NCBI RefSeq assembly: GCF_016863475.1
Contig: NZ_BOOY01000001.1
Location: 124,001-188,000 of the forward strand
Direction of reading: 5' to 3'
Source of the DNA: Spirilliplanes yamanashiensis
GTDB lineage: Bacteria > Actinomycetota > Actinomycetes > Mycobacteriales > Micromonosporaceae
DNA length: 64,000 bases
In this document: in pieces, positions 43,930 to 52,878 of the stretch
Layout: the number at the start of each line of letters is the position of its first letter
Position numbering within the stretch: position 1 is the first letter of the stretch
Program-made: the position numbers and the translations under genes
Notes under the pieces: model-generated
Told to the model about the DNA's origin: nothing
Databases searched by the model: none
The model's input: only the letters and a program-made list of their open reading frames with translations

Positions 43930-44841
43930 ATGAGCCAGACAGCGACCTACCGCGTCTCGCACCTCGACGCTCTGGAAGCCGAGAGCATCTTCGTCATGCG
44001 GGAGGTGGTCGCCGAGTTCGAGCGGCCCGTGCTGCTCTTCTCGGGCGGCAAGGACTCCATCGTCATGCTCCGCCTCGCGGAGAAGGCGTTCGCGCCGGGA
44101 CGCATCCCGTTCCCCGTCATGCACGTCGACACCGGGCACAACTTCGCCGAGGTGCTCCAGTACCGCGACAAGCGCGTCGACGAGCTCGGCCTCAACCTGG
44201 TCGTCGCCAGCGTTCCCGAGGCCATCGAGTCCGGCCTGGTGCGCGAGCTGCCCGACGGCACCCGCAACCGCATCCAGACGCCCGTGCTGCTCGCCGCCGT
44301 CGAGAAGTACCGCTTCGACGCCCTCTTCGGCGGCGCCCGCCGCGACGAGGAGAAGGCCCGCGCCAAGGAGCGGATGTTCAGCTTCCGCGACGAGTTCGGC
44401 CAGTGGGACCCGAAGAACCAGCGGCCCGAACTGTGGTCGCTGTACAACGGCCGGCACGCCCCCGGCGAGAGCATCCGCGTCTTCCCGCTGTCCAACTGGA
44501 CCGAGCTCGACGTGTGGCACTACATCGCCCGCGAGCGGCTCGAACTGCCGAGCATCTACTACGCGCACGACCGCGAGGTCATCGAGCGCGACGGCATGGT
44601 GTACGCCGTCAACGAGTTCCTCGCCGCCCGCCCGGGCGAGACCCCCCGGATCGAGCGCGTGCGCTACCGCACCGTCGGCGACGCGTCCCAGACCGCCGCC
44701 GTGCGCTCCGACGCCGACACCGTCGAGAAGGTCATCGAGGAGGTCGCCGCCACCCGCATCACCGAGCGCGGCGCCACCCGCGGCGACGACCGGGTCAGCG
44801 AGGCCGCGATGGAAGACCGCAAGCGAGAGGGCTACTTCTGA
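43930..44841 (+). CDS. cysD: Sulfate adenylyltransferase small subunit
   Basis: A 303-residue ATP pyrophosphatase subunit that adenylates sulfate to APS with CysN. PP-loop 'LFSGGKDSIVML', 'MHVDTGHNF', 'RRDEEKARAKER' and 'FPLSNWTELDVWHYI' are all typical. Overlaps cysN by one base (TGATG), giving tight coupling. Confidence 0.96.
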   Translation: MSQTATYRVSHLDALEAESIFVMREVVAEFERPVLLFSGGKDSIVMLRLAEKAFAPGRIPFPVMHVDTGHNFAEVLQYRDKRVDELGLNLVVASVPEAIESGLVRELPDGTRNRIQTPVLLAAVEKYRFDALFGGARRDEEKARAKERMFSFRDEFGQWDPKNQRPELWSLYNGRHAPGESIRVFPLSNWTELDVWHYIARERLELPSIYYAHDREVIERDGMVYAVNEFLAARPGETPRIERVRYRTVGDASQTAAVRSDADTVEKVIEEVAATRITERGATRGDDRVSEAAMEDRKREGYF

Positions 44842-46139
44842 TGTCCCAGTCCGTCCTGGAGCCCGAGGCGGCCGCCGCGCGCGGCATGGACCTGCTCCGG
44901 TTCGCCACCGCGGGCAGCGTCGACGACGGCAAGTCGACCCTGATCGGCCGGCTGCTGTACGACACCAAGTCGCTGTTCACCGACCAGCTCGAAGCCGTCG
45001 AGGCCGTCAGCGCGGCCCGCGGCGACGAATACACCAACCTGGCGCTGCTCACCGACGGCCTGCGCGCCGAGCGCGAGCAGGGCATCACCATCGACGTGGC
45101 GTACCGCTACTTCGCCACCCCGCGGCGCAAGTTCATCATCGCCGACACCCCCGGGCACATCCAGTACACCCGGAACATGGTCACCGGCGCCTCCACCGCC
45201 GACCTCGCGCTGATCCTCGTCGACGCCCGCAAGGGCCTCGTCGAGCAGTCCCGCCGGCACGCGTTCCTCTGCTCGCTGCTGCGGGTCCCGCACCTCGTGC
45301 TGTGCGTGAACAAGATGGACCTCGTCGACTGGGACCAGGACGTCTACAACGAGATCGCCGACGAGTTCACCTCGTTCGCCGCCAAGCTCGACGCCCCCGA
45401 CCTCACCGTCATCCCGATCTCCGCGCTCAACGGCGACAACATCGCCACCCGCAGCGAGAAGAGCCCGTGGTACGAGGGGCCGTCGCTGCTGCACCACCTG
45501 GAGCACGTGCACATCGCGTCCGACCGCAACCTCGTCGACGTCCGCTTCCCCGTGCAGTACGTGATCCGCCCCCAGTCCACGACGGTCACCGACTACCGCG
45601 GCTACGCGGGCCAGGTCGCCTCCGGCGTCCTCAAGCCCGGCGACGAGGTCATGGTGCTGCCGTCCGGCTTCACCAGCACCATCGCCGAGATCGACACCGC
45701 GGACGGCCCCGTCGCCGAGGCGTTCCCGCCCATGAGCGTCACCGTCCGGCTCGCCGACGAGATCGACATCTCCCGCGGCGACATGATCTGCCGCCCGCAC
45801 AACGCACCGGCCGTCGCCCAGGACATCGAGGCGATGATCTGCTGGATGGACGAGTCGGCCCCGCTGCGCGTCGGTGCCAAGTACGCCGTCAAGCACACCA
45901 CCCGCACCGCCCGCGCGGTCGTGCGCGGCATGCAGTACCGCCTCGACGTCAACACCCTGCATCGCGACGAGACCGCCGACGAGCTGAAGCTCAACGAGAT
46001 CGGCCGCGTCAAGCTGCGCACCACCGTCCCGCTGCTCGCCGACGAGTACCGCCGCAATCGCACCACCGGCGGCTTCATCCTCATCGACGAGACGACCAAC
46101 CGCACGGTCGCGGCGGGGATGATCATCGAGGCTCTGTAG
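44841..46139 (+). CDS. cysN: Sulfate adenylyltransferase large subunit (GTPase)
   Basis: A 432-residue EF-Tu-like GTPase partner of CysD. G1 'GSVDDGKSTL', G3 'DTPGH', G4 'NKMD', with the two C-terminal beta-barrels. It ends without an APS kinase (CysC) domain, unlike the CysNC fusions of mycobacteria, so PAPS formation needs a separate cysC elsewhere, or the cell reduces APS directly. A perfect hairpin follows the stop. Confidence 0.95.
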   Translation: MSQSVLEPEAAAARGMDLLRFATAGSVDDGKSTLIGRLLYDTKSLFTDQLEAVEAVSAARGDEYTNLALLTDGLRAEREQGITIDVAYRYFATPRRKFIIADTPGHIQYTRNMVTGASTADLALILVDARKGLVEQSRRHAFLCSLLRVPHLVLCVNKMDLVDWDQDVYNEIADEFTSFAAKLDAPDLTVIPISALNGDNIATRSEKSPWYEGPSLLHHLEHVHIASDRNLVDVRFPVQYVIRPQSTTVTDYRGYAGQVASGVLKPGDEVMVLPSGFTSTIAEIDTADGPVAEAFPPMSVTVRLADEIDISRGDMICRPHNAPAVAQDIEAMICWMDESAPLRVGAKYAVKHTTRTARAVVRGMQYRLDVNTLHRDETADELKLNEIGRVKLRTTVPLLADEYRRNRTTGGFILIDETTNRTVAAGMIIEAL

Positions 46140-46142
46140 TTT

Positions 46143-46161
46143 GTCGCCGCTCCGCGGCGAC
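46143..46161 (+). terminator. Terminator of the cysQ-D-N operon
   Basis: GTCGCCGC-TCC-GCGGCGAC begins 4 bp after the cysN stop; perfect 8-bp arms. Confidence 0.7.
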
Positions 46162-46181
46162 GGGCTGGCGCCGCCTTGACG

Positions 46182-46426
46182 CGGTGTCCCGGCTCCTGCG
46201 GGCGGCCACGGGCTTCGCCCTCGCCGTCCTCGGAGCCGGGACACCGCGCGGCGCAAGCCGACTTCGGTTGCGGTTACTGCAGGCGGACACGGACTTCGTC
46301 CTTGCCGTCCTCGGGCCCTCGACACCGCGCGGCACAAGCCGACTACGGTTGCGGTTACTGCGGGCGGCTTCGGGCTTCGCCCTTGCCTTTCTTCGGGCCC
46401 GGATGTTTTGTGGCACAAGGCCTGTG
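46182..46426. repeat. Three imperfect tandem repeats of 81-83 bp
   Basis: Units start at 46182, 46265 and 46346 and share GGTTGCGGTTACTGC (units 2-3), a GGGCTTCGCCC-type stem-loop and a GGCACAAG-type end. Unit 1 also has perfect 14-bp outer arms, GGTGTCCCGGCTCC (46183-46196) and its complement (46232-46245). The inner stem is GGGC/GCCC in units 1 and 3 but GGAC/GTCC in unit 2, a compensated change. No protein gene is apparent in the 374-bp interval (46140-46513). Confidence 0.7.
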
Positions 46427-46513
46427 GGTCTCTGCGGCGCCGGTTGTTTGGGGGGCCACTGGCCGGGAAGTCCGCCCCATGGTTGCCGGAACTCCTTGCC
46501 GAAGCGTCCTGCG

Positions 46514-47902
46514 ATGACCGTCGCCGGGGTGGGGGCGCCGGACGTCGGCCGGGTGGTGTGCCGGGACGGTGCGGACCGGTTGTTGCTGGACGTCGCCGCG
46601 CGGGCGGTGCGCAAGCTGCCCTGTGCGGATCTCGACCGGCCGCCGCTGCTCGGGCGGCATCCGGGGCTGCCGCGCGACGCCCGGCGGCGGGCGCTGGCGC
46701 AGGACGCGTACGCCGACGCCGTGCCGGTGGACACCGCGCGGCGCATAGATCCTGAGGCCGTCGCGGCCTGGTTCGCCGGGCACTATGCCGGCGACGGTTT
46801 TCCGGCGCTCGTGCTGGGTTCGCCGCACGGCGCCGCGGTGCACCTGGCCGCCGCGATGGGGGCGCCGTGGCTGCCGACCAGTTTCACGGTGACGGTCCGC
46901 CGCGGCCAGGCGCCGTCGGGTGAGCCGGGCGCGATCGGTGACGCCGTCGACGTCGGGGCGGAGGTGGCCGCCGGGCTGCTGGCGGCGCACCCGGGGGTCA
47001 CCGTCCGGCAGGTGCACGACCCGGTGCGGCGCGGGCCGGGCGCCGACACGACCGTGACGCTGCACGTGCGGTGGCTGGCGCTGCCCGAGGCCTACGGGCG
47101 GCTGCTGACCGAGCGGCTGCGCCCGGGCGCGCCCGTGCTGCTGTTCCGCGACACCCGCACCTGGCCCGTGCTGCGGGTGGGGCCCGGCCACACCTGCCAG
47201 ATCGGCAGCCCCGTCGGCGGGCTGCACCCGCACGATCACCTCGGCCCGGGGCACCGCGAGCTGACGTTGCGGGCGCAGGGCCGCCAGTGGTCGCTGGCGT
47301 CGTACCCCGCGCTGCCCGGCCAGTACGCGGAGACGGCGGGCGAGCCGGAGCTGGAGCGCGACCTGCGGCGGACCGCCGCCGGCGCCGGCACCGTCGCGCA
47401 CCGCGTCCTGTACCCGCGCTCGGAGGCGCTCAGCGCGGCGGCCGCCGACGTGCACCGCGACCAGGCGGCCGCACTCGGCGGCGGCGACCGCCTGGTGGTC
47501 GAGTCGGACCGGCTGCTCGACCCGTGGCTGGTGCAGGCGGGCGGGCTGGTGCCGTACTGGTGCGAGACTTCGTCGGCGCGGACGGTGGACGCGGCCGAGC
47601 TGTGGCTGGCGGGCAGCCGGCCGTTCGCCGAGGTCCTGGTCCTGCCGGCGCCGCCGGGGACGGTGCGGCACACCCACGCGTCGCTGGGGCAGTGGCGGGC
47701 GCTGGCCTCGTTCGCCGGCCGCCACGGCGAGGTGGATCTCGACGCGATGCGGCACTACCCGCACCTGGCGTTGCCGACCGCCCACGCGTCGCGGGCGCTG
47801 CGCACCCCCGGCCCGGCCGCGCCCGCTCCCGCGCTGCCGCCGGCGGACGTGCTGGCCGGGCTGCGCCGGCACGGCCGGGCCCTGGGACTGCTGGTCCTGT
47901 GA
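46514..47902 (+). CDS. Hypothetical protein
   Basis: A 462-residue soluble protein I do not recognise. No signal peptide or membrane helices. Features: 'ALVLGSPHGAAVHLAAAMGAPWLPTSFTV' (in part: 'GSPHGAAVHLAAAMGAPWLP'), a central 'RLRPGAPVLLFRDTRTWPVLRVG' hydrophobic stretch, 'GGLHPHDHLGPGH' and a Pro/Ala-rich end. The start is uncertain; ATG 46514 has only a weak purine run upstream. It separates the repeat from the arabinan operon. Confidence 0.65.
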   Translation: MTVAGVGAPDVGRVVCRDGADRLLLDVAARAVRKLPCADLDRPPLLGRHPGLPRDARRRALAQDAYADAVPVDTARRIDPEAVAAWFAGHYAGDGFPALVLGSPHGAAVHLAAAMGAPWLPTSFTVTVRRGQAPSGEPGAIGDAVDVGAEVAAGLLAAHPGVTVRQVHDPVRRGPGADTTVTLHVRWLALPEAYGRLLTERLRPGAPVLLFRDTRTWPVLRVGPGHTCQIGSPVGGLHPHDHLGPGHRELTLRAQGRQWSLASYPALPGQYAETAGEPELERDLRRTAAGAGTVAHRVLYPRSEALSAAAADVHRDQAAALGGGDRLVVESDRLLDPWLVQAGGLVPYWCETSSARTVDAAELWLAGSRPFAEVLVLPAPPGTVRHTHASLGQWRALASFAGRHGEVDLDAMRHYPHLALPTAHASRALRTPGPAAPAPALPPADVLAGLRRHGRALGLLVL

Positions 47903-47921
47903 GGGCGCAGGCCGCGCGGTG

Positions 47922-47934
47922 TTGCAACGTTGTA
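47922..47934. promoter_or_regulatory. LacI-type operator upstream of its own gene
   Basis: TTGCAACGTTGTA, centred on the palindrome CAACGTTG (47925-47932), lies 43 bp before the LacI start. The same 13-mer recurs at 49046-49058. Confidence 0.7.
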
Positions 47935-47976
47935 GGGTCAGCCCTGGAGCGTCGCGACTGTCGAGGGGGCGACCGG

Positions 47977-48993
47977 ATGCCGCCGGGCCTGAAGGACGTG
48001 GCCGCGCGGGCAGGCGTGTCGATCAAGACCGTGTCGAACGTGGTCAACGGATACGTGCACGTCGCGCCGGGCACCCGTGCGCGCGTGCAGGAGGCGATCG
48101 ACGCGCTGGGCTACCGCCCGAACGCGGCGGCCCGGCAGCTGCGCGGCGGCCGGTCGGGGGTCATCGCGCTGGCGCTGCCCGAGCTGCAGATGCCGTACTT
48201 CGCGGAGCTGGCCGGCTTCATCGTGCAGGCCGCGGAGCGGCACGCCTGGACCGTGCTCATCGATCAGACGGACGGCCAGGTGGAACGCGAGCGCAACCTC
48301 GTGTCGGGGCTGCGCCGGCACGCGATCGACGGGCTCATCTTCAGCCCGCTCGCGCTGGCCGGCGGCGACCTGGCGCGCGGCGAGGCGGGCACGCCCATGG
48401 TGCTGCTCGGCGAGCGGGTCTGGCACGGCCCGGCCGACCACGTGGCCATCGACAACACGGCGGCCGCCGGTGACGCGGTGCGGCACCTGGCGGGGCTGGG
48501 CCGGCGCCGGATCGCGGCGATCGGCGCGCAGGCGCAGTCGTCGGCGATCACGGCGCACCAGCGGCTGGCCGGCTACCGGGCGGCGCTTTCGGAGTGCGGG
48601 CTGCCGTACGACGCGTCGCTGGTGGTCGCGGTGGACTCGTTCCGCCGGGCGGACGGCGCCGCCGCGATGGCGGCGCTGCTGGACCGGGCGGACCCGCCGG
48701 ACGCCGTCTTCTGCTTCAACGACCTGCTCGCCCTCGGCGCGATCCGCACCCTGCTGGACCGCGGGGTCGCGGTGCCGGACGAGGTGGCGGTGATGGGCTT
48801 CGACGACATCGAGGACGGCCGGTTCAGCAGCCCGACGCTGAGCACCGTCTCGCCGGACACCGCCCGGATCGCGCGGCTGGCCGTGGACCTGCTGGCCGAG
48901 CGGCTGGGCGAGGATCCGGCCGAGGCCGCCGCGCCCCGCGAGCTCAAGGTCAAGCACACGCTGATGCTGCGGGAGAGCACACTCGGCCGCTGA
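47977..48993 (+). CDS. LacI family repressor of the arabinan operon
   Basis: A 338-residue regulator. HTH and hinge at residues 4-60 ('LKDVAARAGVSIKTVSNVVNG', 'ALGYRPNAAARQLRGG'), then a two-lobed periplasmic-binding-like sugar domain. 'VNGY' and 'LGYRPN' are classical. GAGGGGG lies before ATG 47977. Two copies of a CAACGTTG palindrome, one in front of this gene and one in front of GH51, indicate autoregulation and control of the operon, with arabinose or arabino-oligosaccharide as probable inducer. Confidence 0.92.
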   Translation: MPPGLKDVAARAGVSIKTVSNVVNGYVHVAPGTRARVQEAIDALGYRPNAAARQLRGGRSGVIALALPELQMPYFAELAGFIVQAAERHAWTVLIDQTDGQVERERNLVSGLRRHAIDGLIFSPLALAGGDLARGEAGTPMVLLGERVWHGPADHVAIDNTAAAGDAVRHLAGLGRRRIAAIGAQAQSSAITAHQRLAGYRAALSECGLPYDASLVVAVDSFRRADGAAAMAALLDRADPPDAVFCFNDLLALGAIRTLLDRGVAVPDEVAVMGFDDIEDGRFSSPTLSTVSPDTARIARLAVDLLAERLGEDPAEAAAPRELKVKHTLMLRESTLGR

Positions 48994-49032
48994 CGGTCAG
49001 TAATCGGCACGTAACGTCTTGATGCCGATCTC

Positions 49033-49060
49033 TTTACAACGATGGTTGCAACGTTGTAAA
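49033..49060. promoter_or_regulatory. Compound LacI operator before the GH51 gene
   Basis: TTTACAACG (49033-49041) and CGTTGTAAA (49052-49060) form a perfect 9-bp inverted repeat with a 10-bp spacer, and the right half also forms TTGCAACGTTGTAA (49046-49059) around CAACGTTG. Repressor could bind here as one or two dimers, 8 bp from the start codon. Confidence 0.75.
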
Positions 49061-49067
49061 ACGGGGC

Positions 49068-50576
49068 ATGACCGTGGCGCAGCTCACTCTCGACCCGGCC
49101 TTCGTCATCGGCGCGGTGGATCCCCGGCTCTTCGGCTCCTTCGTGGAGCACATGGGCCGGTGCGTGTACTCCGGCGTCTTCGAACCCGGCCACCCGGCGG
49201 CCGACGACGCCGGGCTGCGCACCGACGTGCTCGACCTGACCCGCGAGCTGGGCGTCACCACCGTGCGTTACCCCGGCGGCAACTTCGTCTCCGGCTACCG
49301 CTGGGAGGACGGCGTCGGCCCGGTCGGCGACCGGCCCCAGCGGCTCGACCTCGCCTGGCGCACCGTCGAGTCCAACGCCTTCGGGCTCAACGAGTTCATG
49401 GGCTGGGCCCGCGCCGCCGGCGTCGAGCCGATGCTCGCCGTCAACCTCGGCACCCGCGGCGTCGCCGAGGCGGCCGAGCTCGTCGAGTACACGAACCTGC
49501 CCGGCGGCACGGCGGCGGCCGACCTGCGCCGAAAGCACGGCGTCGGGCAGCCCCACGACGTGCGGCTCTGGTGCCTGGGCAACGAGATGGACGGCCCGTG
49601 GCAGGTCGGCAACCGCACCGCCGACGAGTACGGCCGGGTCGCCGCCCGCGCCGGGCACGCCATGCGCCGCGTCGACCCGGGCATCGAGCTCGTCGCCTGC
49701 GGCAGCTCCCACTCGGACATGCCGACGTTCGCCGCCTGGGAGGCGACCGTCCTGGAGCACGCGTACGACCAGGTCGACTACGTCTCGCTGCACTCCTACT
49801 ACGACCCCGAGAAGCACGACGCGGCCAGCTTCCGGGCCGCCGCCGTCGACCTCGACGCGTTCATCGACGCCGTCGTCGCCACGGCCGACTTCGTCCGGGC
49901 GAAGCTGCGCCGCACCAAGCGGATCCGGCTCGCGCTCGACGAGTGGAACGTCTGGTACCAGTCCCGGTTCACCGAGCCCGAGGACCGCGGCATCGCGGGT
50001 GAGCCGCCGCCGCTCATCGAGGACGAGTACACCGTCACCGACGCGATGGTCGTCGGCAACCTGCTCATCAGCATGCTGCGGCACGCCGACCGGCTCGCCA
50101 TCGGCTGCCAGGCGCAGCTCGTCAACATCATCGCGCCGATCCGCACCGAGCCCGGCGGGCCGGCCTGGCGGCAGACGATCTTCCACCCCTTCGCCCTGAC
50201 CGCCCGCCACGCCCGCGGCACCGCGCTGCGGCCCGTCCTCACCGCGCCGACGATGCCCACCGGCCGCTTCGGCGACGTGCCGGTGCTCGACGCCGCGGCC
50301 ACCGTCGACGGCGACCGGCTGACCGTCTTCGCGGTCAACCGGGGCGAGGCGCCGGTGCCGCTGCACCTCGACCTGCGCGCGTTCGGCGCCGTCACCGCGG
50401 TGGAACACCTCGCGCTCGCCGAGGCCGACCCGACCCTCGCGAACACCGCCGCGGCGCCCGGCCGCGTCGCGCCGCGCCCCCTCGACCCGCCGGTGTTCGA
50501 CGGCGGCCGCGCCGTCGTCGAGCTGCCCCCGGTCTCCTGGCACGTCCTCCGATTGACCCTCCCCCAAAGGAAGTGA
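49068..50576 (+). CDS. GH51 alpha-L-arabinofuranosidase
   Basis: A 502-residue intracellular retaining enzyme releasing terminal L-arabinofuranose. Acid/base Glu173 in 'CLGNEMDGPW' and nucleophile Glu292 in 'LDEWNVW'; 'VRYPGGNFVSGYRWEDG' is the conserved N-terminal barrel segment and a beta-sandwich follows. No signal peptide, so it acts on imported arabino-oligosaccharides. First gene of the operon; its stop overlaps the possible GTG at 50573. Confidence 0.95.
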   Translation: MTVAQLTLDPAFVIGAVDPRLFGSFVEHMGRCVYSGVFEPGHPAADDAGLRTDVLDLTRELGVTTVRYPGGNFVSGYRWEDGVGPVGDRPQRLDLAWRTVESNAFGLNEFMGWARAAGVEPMLAVNLGTRGVAEAAELVEYTNLPGGTAAADLRRKHGVGQPHDVRLWCLGNEMDGPWQVGNRTADEYGRVAARAGHAMRRVDPGIELVACGSSHSDMPTFAAWEATVLEHAYDQVDYVSLHSYYDPEKHDAASFRAAAVDLDAFIDAVVATADFVRAKLRRTKRIRLALDEWNVWYQSRFTEPEDRGIAGEPPPLIEDEYTVTDAMVVGNLLISMLRHADRLAIGCQAQLVNIIAPIRTEPGGPAWRQTIFHPFALTARHARGTALRPVLTAPTMPTGRFGDVPVLDAAATVDGDRLTVFAVNRGEAPVPLHLDLRAFGAVTAVEHLALAEADPTLANTAAAPGRVAPRPLDPPVFDGGRAVVELPPVSWHVLRLTLPQRK

Positions 50577-50581
50577 CCGCC

Positions 50582-51916
50582 GTGAACCCATCCCTCACCC
50601 GCCGCGGACTCCTCGGCCTCGGCCTCGGCTCCGGCAGCGCCGTGCTGCTCGGCGCGTGCGGCGGCGACGGCCCGAACCCCGTCGTCGGCGGCGGCGGGCA
50701 GAACGCCCAGCCCGCCGCGACCACCTACACCGGCCCCGACGTCACGCTCGCCTTCTGGAACGGCTTCACCGGCGGTGACGGCCCGATCATGAAGTCGCTC
50801 GTGGACAAGTTCAACCAGGCCAACCAGAACATCAAGGTCTCGATGAACGTGTACGAGTGGGCCGACTACTACCAGAAAGTGCCGGCCGCCGTGTCCACCG
50901 GCAACGGCCCCGACCTGGGCATCATGCACGTCGACCAGCTCGCCACGAACGCCGCCCGGGGCGTGGTGCTGCCGCTGGACGACGTCGCCCAGTCGCTGCA
51001 GCTCGACGAGGCCGCGTTCTCGCCGCCCGTCTGGCGGGCCGGCGTCTACAACCAGAAGCGGTTCGGCATCCCGCTGGACGTCCACTCGCTCGGCATGTTC
51101 TACAACAAGAAGGTCCTCGAGCAGGCGGGCCTCGACCCGGACAAGCCGCCCACCAACAACGACGAGTACATGTCGGCGCTGGAGACCCTGAAGGGCAAGG
51201 GCATCCAGGGCCACTGGGCCACGCCGTTCCCGTTCACCGGCAGCCACCAGTTCATGTCGCTGGTCTGGCAGTTCGGCGGGCAGATCTTCGACGAGCAGGG
51301 CACCAAGGCCACGTTCGCGGAGCAGCCCGGCCAGCAGGCGATGACGTGGCTGGTCGACCTCATCCAGAAGGGCTACAGCCCGCGCAACGTCGCCCAGGAC
51401 GCCGACCTGCTCGCCCTGCAGAACGGCAAGGCCGCGTTCAACTGGAACGGCATCTGGACGATCAACACGCTGCGCCAGGCCGAGGGCCTGGAGTGGGGCG
51501 TCGCGCCGCTGCCGCAGATCGGCACCCAGCCCGCCGTGTGGGCCAGCTCCCACAACTTCGTCCAGTTCAAGCAGCGCAGCCAGGACCAGAACAAGCTGAC
51601 CGCCGGCAAGGTCTTCATCAACTACATCAGCCAGCAGTCGCTCGAGTGGGCCAAGGGCGGCCAGGTCCCGGCCCGCCGCGACATCCGCGAGAGCCAGGGC
51701 TTCAAGGACCTGATCGAGCAGGCGTCGATCGGCACGCAGATCGACAACGTGCACTTCCTGCCGTCGGTGCCCGGCATCGGGGACGTCATGGCCGCGCTCG
51801 ACACCGCGGTCAACGAGGCGATCCTGCTGCGCAAGCCGCCGGCCCAGGCGCTGGCCGACGGCGCCAACAAGGCCAACCAGCTGCTCGAGCAGAACGCCAA
51901 GAAGTACGGGGGCTGA
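50582..51916 (+). CDS. ABC sugar-binding lipoprotein
   Basis: A 444-residue family 1 extracellular solute-binding protein. Signal: 'TRRGLLGLGLG' with a twin-arginine-like pair, lipobox 'LLGAC' with Cys26. Body: 'VTLAFWNGFTGGDG' and 'YNKKVLEQAGLDP'. GTG 50582 is chosen because AAGGAA (50567-50572) is 9 nt upstream; the GTG at 50573 overlaps it. With the two permeases it imports oligosaccharides released by the exported GH43 enzymes. No ATPase gene is present; a shared MsiK-like ATPase is likely. Confidence 0.93.
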   Translation: MNPSLTRRGLLGLGLGSGSAVLLGACGGDGPNPVVGGGGQNAQPAATTYTGPDVTLAFWNGFTGGDGPIMKSLVDKFNQANQNIKVSMNVYEWADYYQKVPAAVSTGNGPDLGIMHVDQLATNAARGVVLPLDDVAQSLQLDEAAFSPPVWRAGVYNQKRFGIPLDVHSLGMFYNKKVLEQAGLDPDKPPTNNDEYMSALETLKGKGIQGHWATPFPFTGSHQFMSLVWQFGGQIFDEQGTKATFAEQPGQQAMTWLVDLIQKGYSPRNVAQDADLLALQNGKAAFNWNGIWTINTLRQAEGLEWGVAPLPQIGTQPAVWASSHNFVQFKQRSQDQNKLTAGKVFINYISQQSLEWAKGGQVPARRDIRESQGFKDLIEQASIGTQIDNVHFLPSVPGIGDVMAALDTAVNEAILLRKPPAQALADGANKANQLLEQNAKKYGG

Positions 51917-51921
51917 CCGCC

Positions 51922-52878
51922 ATGGTCGAGCAGACCGTCCGCCCCGCGACCCGCCCCGTGCCGCCGGTGACCCCGGCGCCCGCCGCGCCGCGGCGGCGCG
52001 GGCCCGGGGCGGCGCCGTGGCTGTTCCTCGCGCCCTACCTCGTCCTGTTCACCACGTTCACGCTCGTGCCGGCGGTCTACGGCCTGTGGATCAGCCTGCA
52101 CGAGTGGGACTACCTGCTGCCGGGCAAGCCGTTCGTCGGGGTCGACAACTACGGCGCACTGCTGGACAGCGGATCGGCCGTCTACGAGTCGTTCTGGCAG
52201 TCGATGCAGGCCACCGGCATCTTCACGGTGTTCACCGTGCCGCTGCTGGTGGCGCTGCCGCTGGGCGTCGCGCTGATCCTCAACCGGGCGTTCCCGGGCC
52301 GCACCTTCTTCCGGGCCGTCTACTTCGCCCCGTACGTGCTCAGCGTCGCCGTCGTCGGCCTGCTCTGGCGGTTCGTCCTCGACCCCAACCTCGGCGTCGT
52401 CAACGCCGGCCTCGGCGCGATCGGCCTGCCCGGCGACACCCCGTGGACGACCGGCCTGCCGTGGGCGTGGATCTCGCTGGTCGGGGTCACGGTGTGGTGG
52501 ACGCTCGGCTTCAACGCCGTCATCTACCTCGCCGGCCTCCAGGACATCCCGCGCGAGCTGTACGAGGCGGCCAGCATCGACGGCGGCGGCAAGTGGGCGG
52601 CGTTCCGGCACGTGACCCTGCCCGGGCTGCGGCCGGTGCTGCTGTTCATCGTCATCAACACGGTGCTCGCCTCGGCGAACATGTTCGGCCAGGCGTACCT
52701 GATCACCCAGGGCGCGCCCGGCCAGGAGACCCGCACGGCGATCATGTACATCGCCGAGGAGGGGCTGCGCAACTACCGGATGGGCAGCGCCGCCGCGATG
52801 AGCTACGTGCTCACGCTCGCCCTGCTGATCATCAGCCTGATCGTGTTCCGCCTCTTCCGCGAGAAGGACCCGTCATGA
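51922..52878 (+). CDS. ABC sugar permease 1 (MalF-like)
   Basis: A 318-residue permease with six helices after a 35-residue Pro-rich tail. The cytoplasmic ATPase-docking EAA loop reads 'EAASIDGGGKWAAFRHVTLPGL', quoted from residue about 210. Starts 5 bp after the binding-protein gene and overlaps permease 2 by 4 bp. Confidence 0.94.
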   Translation: MVEQTVRPATRPVPPVTPAPAAPRRRGPGAAPWLFLAPYLVLFTTFTLVPAVYGLWISLHEWDYLLPGKPFVGVDNYGALLDSGSAVYESFWQSMQATGIFTVFTVPLLVALPLGVALILNRAFPGRTFFRAVYFAPYVLSVAVVGLLWRFVLDPNLGVVNAGLGAIGLPGDTPWTTGLPWAWISLVGVTVWWTLGFNAVIYLAGLQDIPRELYEAASIDGGGKWAAFRHVTLPGLRPVLLFIVINTVLASANMFGQAYLITQGAPGQETRTAIMYIAEEGLRNYRMGSAAAMSYVLTLALLIISLIVFRLFREKDPS

